IMG/VR virus record: IMGVR_UViG_3300008221_000017 | Location: 1 to 32,858 of that record | Reading direction: 5' to 3' (one strand) | Length of the DNA: 32,858 nucleotides | Source: a virus | Part shown: in pieces, positions 23,592 to 32,704 of the stretch | How positions within the stretch are numbered: position 1 is the stretch's first letter | Layout: the number at the start of each line of letters is the position of its first letter | The notes under the pieces: generated by a model | Databases searched by the model: none | What the model was told of the DNA's origin: nothing | The model's input: the letters and a program-made list of their open reading frames with translations, nothing else | Made by a program: the position numbers and the translations under genes

Positions 23592-25061
23592 TTAAGCTGC
23601 TGTGAATAACACGAAGTTATTAGCTGCTTGAGTTACTAAACATCTCTCAGATAAGAAACTTACTTCCATCTTATCAAAAGTAGAAGTAGCTGCTCCACCA
23701 ACAGAACCAGTAATCCAAGACTTCATTCTACGGTCATCAGCTTCAGAAGCTCTGTATCGTACATGTAGAAATGGTCGTCTGATGTTAGTTCCTAGCATTT
23801 GATCGTACACTGTGCTTGTTCCAGCAGGAACCATAACACCTTTAATGTTATCAATCATACCACGAGTAGTAGCATCGTTCAAATATTTCCAATCAGTCTT
23901 GTAGAAGTCATAAGAACCCCTTCTAAAACCATCGAATCCTAAGTTCAATGCCATCTCTTCAGAGTTTTCAAACACCCCGTAAGAAGTACCACCAGCACCA
24001 TAAGAGTTCTGAGCAGCTAACATATCATCAAAGTCCAAAGATGTAGCTCTATCTAAGAATAACATATTCTCTTCAATAGCCCCTTGCTTGTCAAGATTTT
24101 GCAAAATTAAATCAAAGTCCCCTAAAGCACTTCTAGCTCCAGCACCACCTGTTCCAGTTCCGTTTGCATAATTTTGGTATACGTTACCTCTTGCAGTAAT
24201 TGCAGCAAATAACCCTTCAGTACCAGCAGTTGTAATTCCTGTTCCTAAAGCAACCTGACTAACAACACCAGAAGCGGCAGTAGCAGTTTCACCTTCAACA
24301 ACAGCCATCTCTAGGTAATCTTGAAAACGTAGACGAGTTTCGCCTTCTGATTTCAAATACCATAGGTATCCAGATGTTCCGTCTTCAGCAGCAACTTCAA
24401 CCCAACCAATTTGAGCAGCATCAGAACCACTTATTTCATAAGAATCCTTAATGATAATCGGCTTGTTGTTAAACTGCGTAAATGAAGCCTCAAGAGAACC
24501 AGTCATTCCGTCTGTACCTTTACCAAATTCAGACCCATAAACGAATAAGTTTACAGCTCCATTTGCAATACTAGTCAAATTAGCAGTAGTATAAGATAAT
24601 ACTGTGAATGTAGTAGCGGTTACAGCAGATACATAACATTTTAATGTTACAAGTCCAGTAGCAGCATCAGCGATAACAACAGTGTTACCTACTCTTACTG
24701 ACATGTTATGTCCAGCACCTAAAGTAATTGTTGAACCAGCCGCTGTTGCAGCACCACTAAGTACAACACTTAAGTTTCCTGCTCCGTTCTCATATCCGAT
24801 ATGTAACCTGTTTTGCTCAGACCATATAACTTGATCAGAAGTCATTGGCATCTCAGCACCAACCATACGCAAGAATCCAGATAAAGTTCTGTTTCCGTAT
24901 CGCTCTACTTCAGCTTCATAAATTTCTGGTAAATACTGCTGTGCAAAATCGTTTCCGCTTCCGTCAGCAAAGTTTAAATAATTTGATGCCAAAGTTGTTT
25001 TAGTTGGCATCGGTCTTAGGCTAAATGCGCCTAGTGGATCATTTGTTCCAAATTGTCCCAT
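23592..25061 (-). CDS. Major capsid protein, HK97-fold, crAss-like family
   Basis: Forms the icosahedral shell. The segment YGNRTLSGFLRMVGAEMP followed by MTSDQVIWSEQNRLHIGY (about 55-90) is characteristic of major capsid proteins of crAss-like phages and relatives. Residues about 92-176 are a Thr/Val/Ala-rich beta insertion (RVGNTVVIADAATG, YVSAVTATTFTVL) ending at VYGSEFGKGTDGM, a feature seen in this family; the rest (about 180-489) carries the remaining HK97-like core, with FLHVRYRASEADDRRMKSWITGS near the end. The 489-aa length is usual. It follows the scaffold-like gene by 18 bases and is closed by a strong terminator. The start is preceded by AAAAAAGAAAAAA. Confidence 0.88.
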   Translation of the reverse strand: MGQFGTNDPLGAFSLRPMPTKTTLASNYLNFADGSGNDFAQQYLPEIYEAEVERYGNRTLSGFLRMVGAEMPMTSDQVIWSEQNRLHIGYENGAGNLSVVLSGAATAAGSTITLGAGHNMSVRVGNTVVIADAATGLVTLKCYVSAVTATTFTVLSYTTANLTSIANGAVNLFVYGSEFGKGTDGMTGSLEASFTQFNNKPIIIKDSYEISGSDAAQIGWVEVAAEDGTSGYLWYLKSEGETRLRFQDYLEMAVVEGETATAASGVVSQVALGTGITTAGTEGLFAAITARGNVYQNYANGTGTGGAGARSALGDFDLILQNLDKQGAIEENMLFLDRATSLDFDDMLAAQNSYGAGGTSYGVFENSEEMALNLGFDGFRRGSYDFYKTDWKYLNDATTRGMIDNIKGVMVPAGTSTVYDQMLGTNIRRPFLHVRYRASEADDRRMKSWITGSVGGAATSTFDKMEVSFLSERCLVTQAANNFVLFTAA

Positions 25062-25079
25062 TTTTTTCTTTTTTAATTT

Positions 25080-26270
25080 TTAAAATTGTTTTTTCTTAAT
25101 TCTTAACTTAGAAGAATCTACCCCAGTTATAGCCTTAACTTTTAACCCATTAATAAAAACACTGTCATCGGCAGTCTGTCTAGGCTTGTCTGAAATGTTC
25201 TTTGAACTATTCACCACATCCTTGACAGCGTCAGCTTTACCTTGTTCGTAAAAATGAGTAGCAATCTTGTCTACATTTGAAGCAGCATACATAGCTTTAT
25301 GATAACCCTTATGGTCTTCAACCTCTCCATTATCCAGAAACTTTCCGACAAAATCAGTTAAATTAGATTGATCCGCAGCAACCTTAGTTGGGTTATTAAT
25401 ACCATATCTAAATTTCTTTTCTCCGATGTTGAAATCAAAACCTTTGAAATCATCGTTTAAAAGATTAGATGTAGCCTTCTTAAACCTTTCCCTTTTTTGC
25501 CCCGCTAAACTTTGCTCTTCATTATATCGATTAAAGAAGTCTGTAGCTTTCTTCTGCTCTTGGGTTACGCCTGGCCTCAACTTGATTTCATCGTAATATT
25601 TACCCTTTAAGTCATCCAAAAACCCTTCAGCTTCTGCAACCTCTTCTTTAAACGCAAGCTTCTTCTTGCGAACTTCTCTTTCATCATCAATATCTTCATC
25701 ATACGAGAAGTTATCTTCTATCAGAAAGGATATTTCCTCAGCGTCTAAGTGAGGTTTACTTTTGGTATAATACTCTCTTAGTAGAGTATCGCTATCTACA
25801 TTGCTATAGTCAGCATTTAATCTTACATAGTCTTCCATGTTACCACCAGTCTCCTCCATAAAAGAAACAAGTTTCTCTACATTTTCTGGCAGTTCTCTTC
25901 CAATGGCAAACCCTTGTACATCTTCAATAACTTCTTGAGTTTTTTCTTCTACTTCCTCCTCAGTTATTTCTTGTATGGTTGAAAACCCATCATCTTGAAT
26001 GGAGCCTTCCCCTGGTGATACTTCTGCTTCCACTTCTTGTACAGCTTCGGCTTGTTTATCTGTAACCAAGTTTGCTGTTTCTTGCTCTGTATTGGCATAT
26101 TTTTTCTCTTCACTAGAAGGTATCACAACTTTAGTTACTTCTGATTGTTCTGCTTTCTTAGCAGACAAGTCCACTTTGATAACTTCAGGTTGTTTACCTA
26201 GTTTTTTCATTGAAGGTTTTTTCTTTATCTTAAATTCACCCTCTTGCTTTACTTCTTTTTCTTCTGACAT
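25080..26270 (-). CDS. Scaffold-like head assembly protein, 396 aa
   Basis: A highly charged, helical protein between portal and capsid, the normal place for a scaffold. The N-terminal 40 residues are Lys-rich; residues about 55-130 are Glu-rich and disordered (EVEAEVSPGEG, EITEEEVEEKTQEVIEDV); the middle is helical (EVRKKKLAFKEEVAEAEGFLDDLK); and the C-terminus is basic (SSKLRIKKKQF), as needed to contact the capsid shell. No protease motif was seen. The start codon follows a repeated TATAT leader (ATATTATATTATATTATG). Function is inferred from composition and position. Confidence 0.7.
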   Translation of the reverse strand: MSEEKEVKQEGEFKIKKKPSMKKLGKQPEVIKVDLSAKKAEQSEVTKVVIPSSEEKKYANTEQETANLVTDKQAEAVQEVEAEVSPGEGSIQDDGFSTIQEITEEEVEEKTQEVIEDVQGFAIGRELPENVEKLVSFMEETGGNMEDYVRLNADYSNVDSDTLLREYYTKSKPHLDAEEISFLIEDNFSYDEDIDDEREVRKKKLAFKEEVAEAEGFLDDLKGKYYDEIKLRPGVTQEQKKATDFFNRYNEEQSLAGQKRERFKKATSNLLNDDFKGFDFNIGEKKFRYGINNPTKVAADQSNLTDFVGKFLDNGEVEDHKGYHKAMYAASNVDKIATHFYEQGKADAVKDVVNSSKNISDKPRQTADDSVFINGLKVKAITGVDSSKLRIKKKQF

Positions 26271-26295
26271 AATATAATATAATATAAATTAAAAA

Positions 26296-28704
26296 TTAGC
26301 TTGGGTCAAACTGGCCTAAACCAAACCCCCCACTTAATACATCATTACCTGTAGATTCAAAGTTTTTAGGTAATAAATTGTTTTTTCTTTGGTCAATCAT
26401 TTCAGATTGTTGAGTTCCTGTTATTTTAACCCTTTTATCTTTTCTGTCCTCTATTTCTTTTTCTTTTAAGCTTTCGGAATCTACTCTAACCTGAGCTAGT
26501 TTCATGTTGAAGTTAAACTCGGTAGTCATCAACTCTCTTTTTATTTGAGCCTCTGCCTGCATTCTCTGTATCTCAAACTGAGACTTAGCCTGCTCTATAC
26601 TCACCTTCTCAGCCGTTAACGCTTGCTGTTTCTGTACTTCAGACATCGCTGCCTTTTCAGCTAACTCTGCATTAGCCTGCGCTTGCGCTTGTATATTAGC
26701 CTGCTGTGCTTGTTGTGCTGCTGCCTGCTTTTTCTTTCTTCTATCCTTTAGCATTTCATTTGCTAACTGAAGATTTTTTACCTGTCTTATATCTATAGCG
26801 TCCTCTAAGTCTATACCACCTGATTGCAACGCAACCTGTATGTTTTGCTCTAATTGAGCCTTTATTTCATCGTCTGGCTCTAATTCTAAGAAGATACCAA
26901 AGTCATGCAAGTTTAATTGACTTATTTCAGCTAAGGTTGCAACATTAAATTTAGTTAAACTATTCTCTAATGAATTTGCGGTTAAAGCAAACTCTAATGA
27001 ATCTGCTATTCTCATAGATACGTTTTCACATATTCTAAGTGATATATAACAACTAGCCTGTAGTATGTGTCTTGTTGCTACATTTGATTGATTAGCAGCC
27101 ATCTTCTGCAATCCTACCAAAGCATCTTTAGCTGGAGCAGAACCATCTCTAGCCTCGTTAAGTCCAGTAACGTCTCTTATCATTTGCAGATAATACTGAT
27201 AGGTCTGTATTAGGGATTGTATCTTAGCACCTCCACTTGATGTTTGTAATTCTTGAATAGGAACCTTTGCTCTATTCATATCACCATCTTGCGTAAGTGA
27301 CCTACCTAAAACACTACCAGTCTGGAAGTACATATTAAGTGCTTCCGCTGGATTATAATTTGTTCCATTACCTAAATCGACTTCTGCCAATCCATCAACA
27401 TCTAAGAATACTCCGTCAGGAACCATTCTAGACATCACCTGTTGCAGCTTTAAATGTGTAAGCTGAATCATATCAGCAAATCCAGTTATCTTGCTTACGA
27501 TAGATTCTATCCTTCCTTGATACATTCTAGGCGCACACATAACGTAGTTCATTTCTACCTTAGTGGTATCCGCAAATGGCCTGGTCATGTTTTTAGAAAG
27601 ACCCCAGCTAAGCATTTGGTTGTTACCTAGTATCTTAGCTCCACTGTATAACACCTCAATGGTTCTTGATACCTTTTTAAATGTATCGCTCTCAGGAGGA
27701 TTAAATTCATCCGTCTTTTGTATTGCTTTTTCTAAACCGTTAGGGCCTTGCTTAATTTTAAATACTTGGTTGTTATAAGTTTTGTATTCAAAAAACAAAA
27801 CCTGAACAGTATTTTTATCATAAGCATTCCAGCCAGTAACATACTCTCTGTTACCTGGCATTTTTTCAATTCTTTCTAGCTCTTCATTTGATATATCAGG
27901 AAACTGCTTTTTTAATTCTGGTATCGTAAGTGCTCTAACCTCACCAACATAATATACATCCTCAAAATTAGGGTCATCAGTATAAGAGTAAACCATTCTA
28001 GCTGGATCGCAGTACTCAAGAACTACGCCTTCAGCTTTATTCCATGTGGTCTTAGCAGCACCAATTCCCAGTACAGCTAAATCATAATTAAATCTCTTCT
28101 TTACCTCACCAAACTTATTCTTGGCTAATACTTGATTTATAACTTCTTCCTCAGCTACCTCAATAGCTTGCTTGTAATCAAGTTGCATATGCAAAGAAAG
28201 CTCCTCCTGTGACTGTGGTAAATTCTCTGGGTTTTTAGTGTTGAATGTGTTTACTCCAATTGCAGCGTTAAGTGCCTCAATCTCCTCCTTGGCTATCATG
28301 TCCTGCATAATGCTCTCAGCATATTCAGTTCTTTTTCTTATAGAGTCAGGGTCTTGAGCATATGCTTTTATTTCAAATTCTTTTTCAGTGATACCGTTTA
28401 CAACTATATCTACAAATTTAGATATAACTGGAACAGGCTGCCAGTCTAAGTTTAAATAAGATAGGTCACCATTAATTGCTAGTTCATCTTTATATTTCTG
28501 TACTGGCTGCTCTCCTCTTGCATAAAGTCTTAATGTGTGAAAATGATTATAATTCTGAGAGAATCTGTTTCCTATACCGCCTTGTCTAAACCATTCCGAT
28601 TCCACAGCCCTACCAACTTGTACGCCATATTCAAAACTTGATTTTTCAGCGTCACTAACTACTTGGCTAGGAAATACACTATTTGGGTTTGCGCCTATAT
28701 TCAT
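26296..28704 (-). CDS. Portal protein, crAss-like family
   Basis: 802 aa, forming the dodecameric ring through which DNA is packaged and released. The N-terminal and central parts (about 30-520) hold the portal core, with WFRQGGIGNRFSQNYNHFHTL, GDLSYLNLDWQPVPVISKFV and DVTGLNEARDGSAPAKDALVG, patterns typical of crAss-like portals. The last third is a long Gln/Ala/Glu-rich coiled coil (about 640-765; QAAAQQAQQANIQAQAQAN), probably the barrel that extends into the capsid. Its ATG overlaps the TGA of the terminase gene by four bases (ATGA), so the two are translationally coupled. It is followed by the scaffold-like and capsid genes. Confidence 0.88.
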   Translation of the reverse strand: MNIGANPNSVFPSQVVSDAEKSSFEYGVQVGRAVESEWFRQGGIGNRFSQNYNHFHTLRLYARGEQPVQKYKDELAINGDLSYLNLDWQPVPVISKFVDIVVNGITEKEFEIKAYAQDPDSIRKRTEYAESIMQDMIAKEEIEALNAAIGVNTFNTKNPENLPQSQEELSLHMQLDYKQAIEVAEEEVINQVLAKNKFGEVKKRFNYDLAVLGIGAAKTTWNKAEGVVLEYCDPARMVYSYTDDPNFEDVYYVGEVRALTIPELKKQFPDISNEELERIEKMPGNREYVTGWNAYDKNTVQVLFFEYKTYNNQVFKIKQGPNGLEKAIQKTDEFNPPESDTFKKVSRTIEVLYSGAKILGNNQMLSWGLSKNMTRPFADTTKVEMNYVMCAPRMYQGRIESIVSKITGFADMIQLTHLKLQQVMSRMVPDGVFLDVDGLAEVDLGNGTNYNPAEALNMYFQTGSVLGRSLTQDGDMNRAKVPIQELQTSSGGAKIQSLIQTYQYYLQMIRDVTGLNEARDGSAPAKDALVGLQKMAANQSNVATRHILQASCYISLRICENVSMRIADSLEFALTANSLENSLTKFNVATLAEISQLNLHDFGIFLELEPDDEIKAQLEQNIQVALQSGGIDLEDAIDIRQVKNLQLANEMLKDRRKKKQAAAQQAQQANIQAQAQANAELAEKAAMSEVQKQQALTAEKVSIEQAKSQFEIQRMQAEAQIKRELMTTEFNFNMKLAQVRVDSESLKEKEIEDRKDKRVKITGTQQSEMIDQRKNNLLPKNFESTGNDVLSGGFGLGQFDPS

Positions 28705-30917
28705 TTATTTATTATTTTTGAAAATTCTCCAGTATTATCGTATTTCTTAAATCCTAGATTTATATTTTTTCGTACCACTTTATTTATTGGTGCGTATCTG
28801 TTTCTGTTACAAGCCATTATAGCTAATCCTGAACTTATAGAAGCATCGTGCTTAGTTCTATTATTAATATTAAACCTAGCCCAATCCTCTAATGTTCTCT
28901 GGAAGTACATGTCCCCCATTTCATCATCACCTAGTATTCCAACTAATTCCTCTATATATGTTTCAATTGCAGCGGCATGTGCTTGTTTTATATCTTCACT
29001 TGAGTTAGGTATACCTCCAATCTCTTTTTCTGTTATAGATAACTTATTTGATAACTTATCTGGTCTGTTCATAGAGTAACCTCTATAACCCCTTCTTTTA
29101 AAGTGATATAAAAGTCTAGGTTTGTTATTTTCCGCTAGTATTGGCATACCATAAAATACGCAAGCCATAAGTACATCTTCAAAGAATATCTCAGCGGTTT
29201 GTGGCCTAGCTATGTATTCTAAAAAAAAATGATTTGAAGGAGCGTCCTCCATACTAAACTTAGTTAAGCCATGTAATGAACCATTAGAACCTCTATTATC
29301 TACTGTTCCAGATATGTCGTAACTATCACAACCAAATGCGCCTAGGTGCTCATTACCAGGGTGTTTAATACTATGCTTTGTTATTACTCTATTCTGTAAG
29401 CTAATTGGAGGTATCCAACTCACATAAAACCTACCGTTTTTATTTGGCATGAATATTACCCTTGTATCTACAATACCATTCTCCCATTGAAAGTTACCTT
29501 TTGTAACTAACGTACTAGAAGCCATAGATTCATTATGGTCTATTTGCTGATATATTTTTGTTAAGTTAAATAAGGATTCTTTTGCTTCATCTCTAAACGC
29601 ATGCTGTTCTGTTCTAGGAAACTGTCTGTAAAATTCATTTAGGCCATCTTGGTCTTGCTTTAATCCGTTAACTTCGTTCTCCCAGTAACTTATTACCCCC
29701 TGTTTAATAGGTGTTCCATACGGGTCGCTAACTGGCTTTTCTGGCTTATCGAAGACAGGCATTCCGTAAGAATCAATGTATCCTTCGTAATTCCATTCCA
29801 TAGGTATGAACAAAGAATATAATCCAGAAGCAGTTTGTCCGTTACTGTTTCTTTTTTCAACGTCTGAGGCATAATATAATTTTTTAAAATTGCTACCACC
29901 TTTATCCAAGGCATTGCTTGTTGATCCCATCATACACTTGCCAATAATCCTGCTACCAAGTCTTAGGCAAGTCTTTGTTACTCTCCAATTATTTAATATG
30001 TTATTAGGCTTTTCCCATTTGCCAGACTCATCATGTACTAGCAGTTTTAGTTTTTCCCCATCATAAGAGTTGTCTCCTGTATTTTTCCAATCAATCGTTG
30101 AGTCTAATCCTTTTATATCTGCAACAGTCTCGTTTATATCAAGCTTTCTTCTAGTAAGCTTTGAAGCAGGTACTCTATACGCTAACTCTGTCTTTGGCCT
30201 ATCCATACCATCCTGTATGGGCTTAAAGAAAAACGGATAGTTAATAGATATAGGAACTATCTTGTCCGTAAACATTTTCTTTGCATCAGGCCCCGACTTT
30301 GACAACACCCCATATCTAGAATCAGTTGACATTGTAGCGAGGTTAACTGTTTCTCCTGATGACATAAATGAAAACCCACTACGTCTGTTCTTTAGATAAC
30401 ACATTCCAAAACACCTCGCATCAGCCTTGCATGCCTCCCAAAAGATATAAAACAATCTGTTTGATTCTCTGAAGTCTGCATTTCCAACATCAATCTTTGA
30501 CCATTGTAAATACATGTAATGCGACCCTGTAATATAAGTAGACTTGTTTTTATTGGAAAAGAAAAATCCAGTATCTCGTCTTTCAAATTCTGTTTCAATA
30601 TAATCGTACCAGTCTTCTTTAAATTCTTCTGGGTATTCCTTCCAGTCAAATATTGTTTTAATTCTACTTAACTCTTTAGGGTAATCTAACTTACTCCATT
30701 TCTTTTCTTTAAAGTTGTGAGTTTTAAACTCAGCTGGTAATGCTATTTTGAGATTTTGTATTTCGTATATCTCACCTATTTTACCAGTTTTACTTATAAT
30801 GACCATATCATGGTCTTCGTCATATCCATACTTCCAGGACTTGACTTTGTTTTTCTTTTTTAGAGTAGCAGGCTTTATATAGTTATCTAATACCTTGTAT
30901 AATGTTTGCTCGTACAT
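28701..30917 (-). CDS. terL: Terminase large subunit, crAss-like family
   Basis: ATP-driven DNA packaging motor and nuclease, 738 aa. The ATG at 30917 is chosen because it begins directly after the stop of the upstream gene (TAATATG); an ATG at 30995 would overlap by 77 bases. A Walker A-like motif KNRRSGFS (176-183) has Phe at the usual Lys position of GKS, a variant I associate with crAss-like terminases. Walker B is LLVHDE (292-297), and GSTS near 331 is the coupling motif. The RNase H-like nuclease has candidate acids Asp531 (FGCDSYD), Glu576 (in TAEIFFED) and Asp691 (KHDASISSGLA). The end overlaps the portal start by four bases. Confidence 0.9.
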   Translation of the reverse strand: MYEQTLYKVLDNYIKPATLKKKNKVKSWKYGYDEDHDMVIISKTGKIGEIYEIQNLKIALPAEFKTHNFKEKKWSKLDYPKELSRIKTIFDWKEYPEEFKEDWYDYIETEFERRDTGFFFSNKNKSTYITGSHYMYLQWSKIDVGNADFRESNRLFYIFWEACKADARCFGMCYLKNRRSGFSFMSSGETVNLATMSTDSRYGVLSKSGPDAKKMFTDKIVPISINYPFFFKPIQDGMDRPKTELAYRVPASKLTRRKLDINETVADIKGLDSTIDWKNTGDNSYDGEKLKLLVHDESGKWEKPNNILNNWRVTKTCLRLGSRIIGKCMMGSTSNALDKGGSNFKKLYYASDVEKRNSNGQTASGLYSLFIPMEWNYEGYIDSYGMPVFDKPEKPVSDPYGTPIKQGVISYWENEVNGLKQDQDGLNEFYRQFPRTEQHAFRDEAKESLFNLTKIYQQIDHNESMASSTLVTKGNFQWENGIVDTRVIFMPNKNGRFYVSWIPPISLQNRVITKHSIKHPGNEHLGAFGCDSYDISGTVDNRGSNGSLHGLTKFSMEDAPSNHFFLEYIARPQTAEIFFEDVLMACVFYGMPILAENNKPRLLYHFKRRGYRGYSMNRPDKLSNKLSITEKEIGGIPNSSEDIKQAHAAAIETYIEELVGILGDDEMGDMYFQRTLEDWARFNINNRTKHDASISSGLAIMACNRNRYAPINKVVRKNINLGFKKYDNTGEFSKIINK

Positions 30918-30918
30918 A

Positions 30919-31203
30919 TTATTCGAACTTTGCTCTACCTTCTGCAAAACCCTTAAACTCACTTTTCTTTTTAGTATCGTCTTTGGGTTTATCATCTAGC
31001 ATGTCTTCCTCTTCCTGGATTCTGTTAAGAATCTCAAAGGCATCGAATATAGCCAGCTTTTTAGTTGCTGCTGCATTCTTTAGTTTATCTGCTGTTAAGT
31101 CATCATCAGAATCTACGATAGCTTCTTTAGCTACCTTTATCAATTCTTCAACTGCTTTTTGCCCAGCCTGGATTATACTCCTCTTCGTTTCCTTTACGTT
31201 CAT
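30919..31203 (-). CDS. Candidate terminase small subunit
   Basis: 94 aa with the ATG at 31203; a TTG at 31215 is an alternative. MNVKETKRSIIQAGQKAVEELIKVAKEAIV, then DLTADKLKNAAATKKLAIFDAFEILNRIQEEE, form a helical protein with an acidic, then basic tail (DDKPKDDTKKKSEF). This protein recurs just before terL in marine Bacteroidetes phages, so a small terminase role is likely by position; no helix-turn-helix motif is obvious. The gene overlaps the end of the upstream GroES-like gene by 56 bases in another frame and ends two bases before the terL ATG, so the three genes are tightly coupled. Confidence 0.6.
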   Translation of the reverse strand: MNVKETKRSIIQAGQKAVEELIKVAKEAIVDSDDDLTADKLKNAAATKKLAIFDAFEILNRIQEEEDMLDDKPKDDTKKKSEFKGFAEGRAKFE

Positions 31204-31744
31204 GCTTCGATACAACGTTAATTAATTTCATACAATATAATAATTCTCCATCTACCACAAATTCAAATTCAGATGTTGGTCTAAAAGAAACTAAATCGCC
31301 TTCATAAACCCCAAGACTTTCTAGTTCTTTATTACCATACTTCAATAAGCCCATAAGAGGCTTCTCTTTGCTTGTAATAAAAATATCATGGTTAGCTAAG
31401 GGTTTTATAAAACAGTAGTCTAAATGAGCTGTATTAGCTCCGTACATGTATATCTGCTCTGGTGAGCAAGCGTACATATCCTCTTTTATAAAACTTCTAC
31501 TGTTTTTTTCATTGCCTCTTATATCATAAAACCTTCTAAAGACATTGTGGTGAACAACAACCTTGTCACCTATCTTTACATTTGTTTTTATTGATAATGG
31601 CAAAGCTACTACCTCAGCAATCTTGCTTATACTTTTGAACTCCTCTATTTTTGTATTTACTACAAGATCTACATCTCCGACTTTTACCGTGTTATTGTAT
31701 CTGCCATTTATAGGCTTTACAATAAAATCATGTACGCTTTTCAT
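31148..31744 (-). CDS. Predicted tandem GroES-like (co-chaperonin) protein
   Basis: 198 aa with two similar halves that each fit the GroES pattern. Half 1 (about 5-103): HDFIVKP at the start, AEVVALP (43-49), VKIGDKVVVHH (56-66), a loop, then a closing IYMY. Half 2 (about 107-180): LDYCFIKP, LMGLLKYGNKEL, VYEGDLVSF (146-154), then SEFEFVVDGELLYCMKLINVV. In GroES the order is HDRVIVK, GEVLAVG, VKVGDIVIF and a closing EEVLIM..DILAIV, which both halves follow. Phage co-chaperonins such as T4 gp31 help GroEL fold the capsid protein; the place just before terminase and head genes fits. Assignment is from pattern, not from a search. The ATG overlaps the upstream stop (TAATG), and the 3' end overlaps the next gene by 56 bases. 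Confidence 0.55.
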   Translation of the reverse strand: MKSVHDFIVKPINGRYNNTVKVGDVDLVVNTKIEEFKSISKIAEVVALPLSIKTNVKIGDKVVVHHNVFRRFYDIRGNEKNSRSFIKEDMYACSPEQIYMYGANTAHLDYCFIKPLANHDIFITSKEKPLMGLLKYGNKELESLGVYEGDLVSFRPTSEFEFVVDGELLYCMKLINVVSKHERKGNEEEYNPGWAKSS

Positions 31745-31971
31745 TAATACTGTAAATCGTACTCCACAGAGATAGCCATGTTAGAATTAAACTTCTTCCA
31801 AGGCAATACTTCGTTGTTCTTCTTTATGTAAATGTTATAAGAGTTATCTTTCTCATCTAGGAGAATATCAGATATTTCATGCCCCCCGTACACTTGCTGA
31901 GATACAGCATAATGCATAGCTTCATTTTTGTAATCAGCACCAATGCTAATTTTCCTTATAACACTTGCCAT
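31744..31971 (-). CDS. Small conserved phage protein of unknown function, 75 aa
   Basis: IRKISIGADYKNEAMHYAVSQQVYGGHEISDILLDEKDNSYNIYIKKNNEVLPWKKF is a compact beta-rich pattern that I have seen in marine Bacteroidetes phages near terminase genes, but I know no function. There is no membrane segment or catalytic motif. Both junctions are one-base overlaps (TAATG): its ATG with the upstream stop and its stop with the GroES-like start, which implies coupled translation of the cluster. Confidence 0.7.
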   Translation of the reverse strand: MASVIRKISIGADYKNEAMHYAVSQQVYGGHEISDILLDEKDNSYNIYIKKNNEVLPWKKFNSNMAISVEYDLQY

Positions 31972-32207
31972 TATTCGCTAGGACTTTCCTCAATATCAGC
32001 ATAACTACCGTCATCAAGATTTATATTAACTCGCCCGTACTTTTCTTCTAGTATTTTTTTAGTGTCGTTAACTTCCTTGTTTACGCCTACCAATACATTA
32101 AGTATTTCGTGCTTCTGCATTTCTAAAGTTCCTAAGTCTTGCTTAATTTCTGCAATTTTAGTTTGTTGCTCCCTAACTTCTTCTAACTCTTTTTCAGTTA
32201 TATTCAT
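31971..32207 (-). CDS. Small coiled-coil protein, 78 aa
   Basis: Residues about 3-58 form a continuous heptad-type coiled coil (EKELEEVREQQTKIAEIKQD, then VNKEVNDTKKILEEKYG), followed by a short acidic tail with strand-like GRVNINL. Because it is adjacent to the holin gene, a lysis-related (spanin-like) role was considered, but there is no signal peptide or membrane helix, so it is left unassigned. The ATG follows an A/T leader (AATTTAATTTAATATA), and the stop overlaps the next ATG (TAATG). Confidence 0.7.
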   Translation of the reverse strand: MNITEKELEEVREQQTKIAEIKQDLGTLEMQKHEILNVLVGVNKEVNDTKKILEEKYGRVNINLDDGSYADIEESPSE

Positions 32208-32233
32208 TATATTAAATTAAATTTGATTATACT

Positions 32234-32689
32234 CTATTTATTATTACCTAAAGTTTTCCATTTTTCTGCTCCTCTTGAACCAAAGTAAGCAACGTATACT
32301 GTTGTAGTTAAAGTTTGTAGTAAATTAACCCAACCAGTATCTACAGAGAAACTAGCGGCTTCAATACTATCAACCCATATTAAAGCTACGGTCATTAAGG
32401 TTAAAAATATTAATGACATTGGCCTAGTATTTTTAGATAGCCACGAATCAGATTTCATATCAGCAGCCCAACGCTTACTAACCTCTTTCATTTCTACCGT
32501 GTCTTGGTCTATAAGTCTCAAAGCTTCTTCTTTATCTTCAACGGATATAGATTCATCTTTAGATATTAAATTCTTTACAATACCAAGAGCACCGTTGGTA
32601 GGTAATATATCACCAACCATATCTAAAATCCCAGGAGCTTTGTTTTTTAAAAACGCAGCTATCTTAGTGTCCTTAAATTTCTTTTTCAT
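32234..32689 (-). CDS. Holin, 3TM (GTA-holin-like) family
   Basis: 151 aa. The C-terminal half (SKRWAADMKSDSWLSKNTRP, then two hydrophobic segments at about 92-110 and 122-140, ending VYVAYFGSRGAEKW) matches the Holin_3TM family common in marine phages and gene transfer agents. The N-terminal half is charged and helical, with a possible amphipathic segment (ILDMVGDILPTNGALGIVKNLI). Holins open the inner membrane to let an endolysin reach the wall at the end of infection; no endolysin gene is visible in this window. It starts shortly after the end of the partial gene at the window edge. Confidence 0.8.
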   Translation of the reverse strand: MKKKFKDTKIAAFLKNKAPGILDMVGDILPTNGALGIVKNLISKDESISVEDKEEALRLIDQDTVEMKEVSKRWAADMKSDSWLSKNTRPMSLIFLTLMTVALIWVDSIEAASFSVDTGWVNLLQTLTTTVYVAYFGSRGAEKWKTLGNNK

Positions 32690-32704
32690 AATAACTACTT
32701 AGGT

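Noticed and set aside
31971-32207. The 78-aa coiled-coil protein as a spanin or lysis protein
   Set aside because: It lies next to the holin gene but has no signal peptide, lipobox or membrane segment.
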